NCBI RefSeq assembly: GCF_030272615.1
Contig: NW_026729275.1
Coordinates: 1-64,000, forward strand
Length of the DNA stretch: 64,000 nt
DNA from: Cryptomeria japonica
Taxonomy: Eukaryota; Streptophyta; Pinopsida; Cupressales; Cupressaceae
Direction of reading: 5' to 3'
Below, piece by piece: positions 58,214-64,000 of this stretch. How positions within the stretch are numbered: the stretch's first letter is position 1; every line of letters starts with the position of its first letter. The position numbers were made by a program, and so were the translations under genes. The notes under the pieces were generated by a model that saw only the letters and a list, made by a program, of their open reading frames with translations, was not told the DNA's origin and did not search any database.

Positions 58214-59886
58214 TGTTTCAAATAGAGAGAGTTAGCAGGTTGTTTAGTATAATTGTCTTTCCTATCTTGTAGGGCTCTATCAAAAGATCATGTACCAAAA
58301 AAGGTATCGTGTAATTAAGTGAGGTGGGCATTGACTATTATGCTATATGTTTTTTTTCACTACAACAAGGACATATTCTCATATTTATAGCATGTGGGTG
58401 CGTATAGATGTTTTTTTTGCAATCTCAAGCAATTATATTTTTTCCTGACAATGGAAGCTTTAGTTTTATATAATAACCACTCCCTACCCTCAAAGTGCAA
58501 CAATTTTAATCTCATTGTCAATTGTCTGGCATGTTAAGAAAGTATAAGCTCATTAAATGGATTGCCTCTAATAAATTCCCAATCACATTTGCTCTAGTCA
58601 TTCATAATTACACCAAGCAATAATAGATTTATACTAACTAGTGATACAAATTTGCTATTTTAAGGGTAGCAACTCAAGGAATGCAAATTGATGCCAAAAG
58701 TATTTTCATTCTGAAATTTAAATAGCAATAATATAATTGTTTTTAAAACTACCCTTACATTACCTTTTTTCCTAGCCAACTGCTAATCACTTACATTACT
58801 TAATTGTTTTGAAATGAACATTGTAGGGACTTAGAGAATTAAGAACATATGCATCACTTTTCATGCCTTGTGGCAAGAAAAAAAGAGAAATGAGTGAACC
58901 CATTCTCCTCTAGACCTTTCAATGCTTCCAATGGAAATTATTTGTTAAGTGTTTTATATAAAAGTGTTCATAGAATTTATCTTCTATAAAATCTGTTGGT
59001 CATTTTTTTTTGTATTTTTTCTTTAAAAAAAGTAGTTGTTTGCATTATCTACAATAGGTAAAGGAAGTGTATGATCTTTCAAAGCAAAATCTCAAAGATC
59101 CATTTCAATCAATTACATCACTTAAAACTCTCCACAAGACAACTCTTAAAATCAAACAAAATATTAAATACTAGCTGAAAGTCACATTTAAGATCATTTT
59201 TATTTTGCAGTCAAAATCTAAAATGGGCTTTGGTTTAATTTTAATTATTGCATGAACATTGTTATGTTACTATGGATGTAATGTGGAATAATTATAAACT
59301 ATGATGTAACAAAAGTGACACATGTTATGCAACTTATATTGTTGAGTCATGGATCAATACACAATAAAATTGATTTTTAGAGGTACCAAAATCATGAGTG
59401 ATGTTTGAGGTACAACTGAGTCATGTTCATACACAAGAAGGAGCCATGTAATATTATACACTTGTGTAAATTTATTTTAGATAGAGACATTTTGGATAAT
59501 AAATTATTATACATAATTATGTTGTAATTTAACGGTTATGTGTATAACGCTAGTAATAGACACATTATGAATACAATGAATACATATTGCATTATGTGAG
59601 ATTTTATTTTTAAATATTTGATAGCTAATTATAGAAGGAATTTGGTATCAAATTATGGAAGGAATTTCTTTTTTTCTTTCTTTTTAGACTGTAGGAATTT
59701 GGTACAACACCCCTATAAACTGTAGACCTGGTAAACTTTTTAATGTGATTGGTGATGCTAGCAAAACATATCCTCCAATGCCATGTGGGCTAGGAGGAGA
59801 CTAGACCTCATGACCTCATGCTTTACCATTGGAAGTTCTCATCAATCGAACGAAGCCCCCAGCCCAAGAAAGGAATTTCTTTAACA
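58214..59886 (-). repeat. 1.65-kb direct repeat, right copy (probable 5' LTR)
   Basis: Partner of 51245-52878. On the minus strand it begins TGTTAAAGAAATTCC and ends TTTGAAACA, giving TGTT...AACA ends expected of an LTR. No tRNA-Met primer binding site follows at 58213. Confidence 0.6.
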
Positions 59887-60924
59887 TGTAATATGATTAA
59901 GGTTTTATATTCAAGAGGAAAATAAAAAAGTAAAGATGTATGATTATGAAATTAATATAACATGGTAAAGTGCTGGGACATTTGTGACATCTAGGAGAAA
60001 ATACAATCAAAGTGAAGCGGGATTCAAGATCCCACATCACTAAATGTTAATGCAACTCTAATTGTTAATTAGTTAAAATTGAATTGGTGATAGACGGTAG
60101 TAAGCTTATTCCATTGGTTGTATTTTCCTAATTACAAAAATGTACCTTCTTTGGTTACAATGAAATTGAACTAACTTTAACGTCTAATTTTTTTTTATGT
60201 TGAATTGATAATTACTAAAATCAATAATGGTATAAGAACATATGAAGTATTAGATATGACATGAATTTGTGATTTCTTAGAAGGGATGAGTAAATAAGTC
60301 ATAAGTAGAATTACTAGAATTTTGATAGAAACTAGTATGATTTATTATGATTATGTAACTATACTTGTGGCTGTATTATGCAGGAAGGTTTTAGAATCAA
60401 TGAACATTGACAGGGGGGTGAATCAGTGTTCTGCAATTAACAACTTTCTTAACCAGATTCTTTAACCACTAGATGCAAATGAATAAAAGAAAAGTGCAAA
60501 AACTAAATGCAGAAAAGCACAAAACCTAACACTAGAATTTTTACATGGAAACCCCAAAAGGGAAAAACCACGGTGGGATTGGAACATATATACACTAAAA
60601 ATCGGTCTGGAGAATTGAATCAATTAAATACAAAAAATTTAATTAATGACCTTTATTCCTCTACTATATAAAAAATTCAATAATTTATTTATATGTTTCA
60701 TTTATTCCTATTATTCCCACTTTAATCATATTCTTCCATATTCCCAATTAAATATGTAAATTAATTAGTTTGTGTATTTAAATTACTTCACATTAAATTT
60801 AAATTTAAAATTCGAATTTGAGCACATGGCTCCTACTCCTAACTACCTAGCCTAACCACATGCTAACCTAACCCACCCAATCCAACTAAGGATTTAACAA
60901 ATCCTATCCCCTCCAACCTCGTAT
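59887..60924. other. Intergenic with a short retroelement remnant
   Basis: No gene. The segment 60405-60600 (GGGGGGTGAATCAG ... GGAAAAACCACGGTGGGATT) has wording I associate with plant LTR retroelement ends, but boundaries are not resolvable. Confidence 0.3.
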
Positions 60925-61078
60925 CCTATACAATATAGAATCCCAACCTTAAACAAAATTGAACTCTCACCCTAACATTAAACTAAATTAATCTATAGCA
61001 CTAAACTAATTTGAAACCTAAGCATAAACATAAAAATAAACTAAACAACATTGAACCCTTAACCTAAGCTAAAGAAAA

Positions 61079-61412
61079 TGTTGAGACATGGACCAATTAG
61101 GACTCGACCCTAAGACCTTCCATACATTGCTGGAGTGCTCTACCACTGAGCTATTGGCCCCTCTTGGACCAATCCATCATCGGTCTGGGTGTGGCTTATT
61201 TCCAACATGAACACCCCCCCTTAAGACACACCTCTCGTGTGCTTCGGGCTCCTAGCCTGGACCTGGCTCTGATACCATGTTGAGACATGGACTAGCTAGG
61301 ACTTGAACCTAGGACCTTCCATATGCTGCCGGAGTGCTCTACCACTGAGCTACTAGCCCCTCTTGGACTATTCCATCATCAATCTAGATGTGGCTTATTT
61401 CCAAAACCAACA
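61079..61412 (-). mobile_element. TRIM, second identical copy
   Basis: Identical to 4739-5072, carried within the 3.08-kb duplication: LTRs 61079-61213 and 61278-61412, primer binding site 61261-61277, polypurine tract 61214-61222, tRNA-like segments 61090-61160 and 61289-61359. It shares the flanks of the first copy, so it moved as part of the duplication and not by retrotransposition. Confidence 0.8.
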
Positions 61413-61729
61413 ACAAATCCTAAAGAAAATTGAATCCTAGCTATAGGACTAAACCAAATTGAACCATAACCCTAAACCTAATTAAACATTAAGTAAAATT
61501 AAACCCTATTCCTAAACCAATTATACCCTAACACTAGAACTAAACCAAATTTTTATCATAACCCTAAATAAAATTTAATTTGAACATTAAACTAAACTTA
61601 ACTATAACCTTAAAGTTAATTGAGCATTAAACCAAATTGAACCCTAATTGTTAACCTAATTAAAACCTAACCATAACACTAAGATAAGTTATATCATAAC
61701 CATAAACCTAATTACATAATATAATAAAT

Positions 61730-64000
61730 TGACAGAATGGAAAGGTGATGAGTGGTTCTTTTGGAATAGAATGACAGAGAAAATGAGGTTGATTTACCTC
61801 GTAGCAAGATATGCTCGAGAATATCTAAACATATGGTCTACATAATGTAATTTTTGAAAGGTAACAAAAGGATCTTTTGTAGGCTTGATGTATTTTACTT
61901 CAACAACGAATTTTTGAAAAATTTTAAGAGCTAGGAGAAGTTTTGTGTGAAAGTCACCCCCCTACACTCTCTCTTACCACCATCCCATTCAACCTAGGTT
62001 CTCTCATAGTAATCTTCCCCCTAGATGATTCTCTCATAAGGAGAACTTCACACTTAATATGAATATGCTAAATGAGAAAGAATTGATGCAGGTGACTCTC
62101 ATTATCATATTATTCAATAAGAACATTTGCAAGCATAGTAACCTCATTCAGGAATGGAACCAAAATATTCTTAGTTGGACATCGTTGTTTCAATGAGTGG
62201 GAAGGAAATTGGCCAAGGATAACAGAAGGGAAGAGACTCTAACTCACTACAACATTCAGAGGGCTGAAGAAATCCTCCAGAATAACCCTAATGATGTGAA
62301 GGCTCAAAATGTTATTTTCCTAGCAAAAGACTCTCTGTAGAGGATACATAATATGAGTATTTAGGGGGCAAAGACTAGAGAAATAATTAACTGGCTAGAA
62401 ATTGGGGACAAAGGAACCAATTATTTTTTCCAACTTCTTAAAGCTAAGGAAGCTAGGATTGGAATTGACAGTATTTGTGATAATGGTGCAACCATTACTG
62501 ACCAAGTAGGTAGTTTAGAAGCTTTTGCTCATTTTTACAAAAATATTTTCTTCTCTGAGGACAATCAGAAAAATAAAGCTCGAGCTAGGGAGTACAATAA
62601 AGCGATAATCCTTAGAAAATCCAGCCCAGAGGATGCCCAGATGTTGGATAGAAATCTCTCTTTAGCCAAAATTAAGCCCATAAATACCCTTATCCATGGA
62701 AAAGCTCTAGGCCTGGATGGTCTTTTGACTGATTTTTACAAAGAATGTATTGAATGAATTGGGGGAGACTTGTTGTGTTTATATCAAGAAGCTATTAGTA
62801 GGGGATTATTAGGGGACTAGATTAAAAAAGGGCTGATTCAGTTGATTCCTAAAAAAGGGATAGATCTCAAATCAAAAATTGGAGGCTCATTACTTTATTG
62901 AATGTATCTATCTCTTGGGGAGGACCAAACCACCTAGTAATATATATAGGAATCCCCTTTTCCATAGAACCCAATTTGAAGCCAATGTTGGAATGGGTCA
63001 GAGGAAATATTGACAAAAACATCGGGAAATCGAATAGAAATGTGGGAATGGGTTAGAGGAAAGATTGACAACAGCATGGGGAAATGGAATAGACACTTCC
63101 TCTCATTGGAAAGGAAAGTGTAGATATGTCAGAATATCCTTTCCTCTTATAATATTTATTACACTTTTGCCTATCTCCTTACTAACTATTAGTTTTCTCA
63201 CATTTAGAAGCAAATCAGGGAGTTTTTATGGTTGGATGGAAAAGGGGGAATGAAAAAACATGCAATAAAATAGCAATGGTGTGATTTACATAAGAATATG
63301 GGGGAATCGATCTCAAGGACTTGAGATGGAAAGGCATTTATTTGGCGGCAAAGTGGATATTCAAAGCTCTTCAAGGGAATGATCCTTAGAAAATCCTAAT
63401 TAGATATAACCTTTCCAAGGCCACTCCCAAGAAAAGTCCAGTGTGGAAAGGATTGTTGCTTTGTGACATCATTGCAAGACACTTTGATCTTAGGCCCTTA
63501 TGATCCACAGTCTTCAAATCTATTTGGAAGGCTTGGAAGGTACTAAGGAAATACATTTCCAATAGTGGTTTAGTGGGAGTTAATGAAGAGGTGTGTGGAG
63601 AATAGTCAATCTAGTGGAATCTGAAATACAAGTAGAAACCTCTTCCCCAGCTGCAAGTTTGTTCTGCTAAGGCCTGGGATTCTTTAGGCATTAATAAATG
63701 CTAATATTTTGAATGATGGGAAAATTTTGAGTTGAATTTTTTTGAGGGATACCTTTCTCATCCCCCCTCTCACTGCAAGACTTAGACTATTATGTGAGAT
63801 TCTTGCTCCTCCCTTGACCTACCTAAAATCTATATGCTCGATGACTCCATATATCTTTTGTTTCAGTGGCCTAATGGATCCACATTGCCTAATGTTAAAG
63901 TGAAATATGTTTATGTTGTCCTTACCAATTATTCCTCTATATTGTCCCATTTTGAGTCCTATTGGGGTCTGAATCAAGGTCATGACTTTTGGAAGAAATG
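61730..64000 (+). pseudogene. Broken LINE ORF2, identical copy of LINE A (cut by window end)
   Basis: Identical to 5390-7660, with the same stops and the same internal deletion. The zf-RVT part is cut at the window edge. Confidence 0.75.

Larger units (their letters stand above)
60925..64000. repeat. Apparently perfect copy of 4585-7660
   Basis: From 60925 to the window end the sequence equals that at 4585-7660 (offset 56,340). I found no difference in any line compared. Identity begins at CCTATACAATATAGAATCCC; before it the flanks are unrelated. It includes part of the telomere-like satellite, the whole TRIM and three quarters of LINE copy A. Total extent is unknown because the window ends inside it. 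Confidence 0.9.

Overview
The window is nuclear DNA of a seed plant, most likely a gymnosperm. Base composition is low in G+C, and intact genes are sparse: only one clearly intact single-exon gene is visible. Broken plant genes (importin-beta, glutamate decarboxylase, PPR, SAP-domain protein) lie in a sea of nested, decayed retroelements. The gymnosperm assignment is an inference from this gene-poor, retroelement-rich texture; no sequence here proves it. Region by region: 1-1.4 kb is the end of a decayed acidic/coiled-coil ORF. 2-16 kb is a stack of repeats: a 1.27-kb dispersed repeat at both ends (2079-3352 and 14840-16114), three blocks of degenerate telomere-like repeats, two broken LINEs in opposite orientation, a 334-bp miniature LTR retrotransposon (TRIM) on the minus strand, and a minus-strand gag-like pseudogene with four CCHC zinc knuckles followed by an unrecognised ORF. 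16.8-17.3 kb holds an intact SKP1-like gene. 17.7-32 kb is AT-rich and nearly gene-free, with several foldback elements, a tandem repeat and one candidate two-exon gene on the minus strand. 32.5-47 kb is a cluster of gene remnants: the glutamate decarboxylase 3' end, a short putative secreted-peptide exon with a TATA box, an exon with an XRCC1 N-terminal-like domain, a SAP-type pseudogene on the minus strand, and a multi-exon importin-beta (SAD2/importin-7/8-like) pseudogene containing a second decayed coiled-coil ORF. 47.3-49.5 kb has a tRNA-Val(UAC)-shaped sequence, a second, truncated SKP1 copy cut by a CACTA-like terminus, and two PPR fragments in opposite orientation. 51.2-59.9 kb is a nested structure: two 1.65-kb direct repeats (probable LTRs) flank a second member of the gag-like retro-ORF family, into which a 3.67-kb solo LTR has inserted with a perfect 5-bp target duplication (TTACA). 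From 60,925 to the window end the sequence is, as far as I can read it, a base-for-base copy of 4585-7660. The most interesting signal is the TRIM at 4739-5072 (copied at 61079-61412). Each of its two 135-bp LTRs contains a 71-nt tRNA-shaped sequence on the coding strand, with Pol III box A- and box B-like motifs. The two LTRs differ by about 16%, yet at least three of the differences fall as compensating base pairs in the acceptor and T stems. This is the tRNA counterpart of what Cassandra elements do with 5S rRNA. A paralogous unoccupied site lies about 0.72 kb away. No CRISPR arrays, operons or prokaryotic features are present. All reading was by eye; identities and alignments are estimates.
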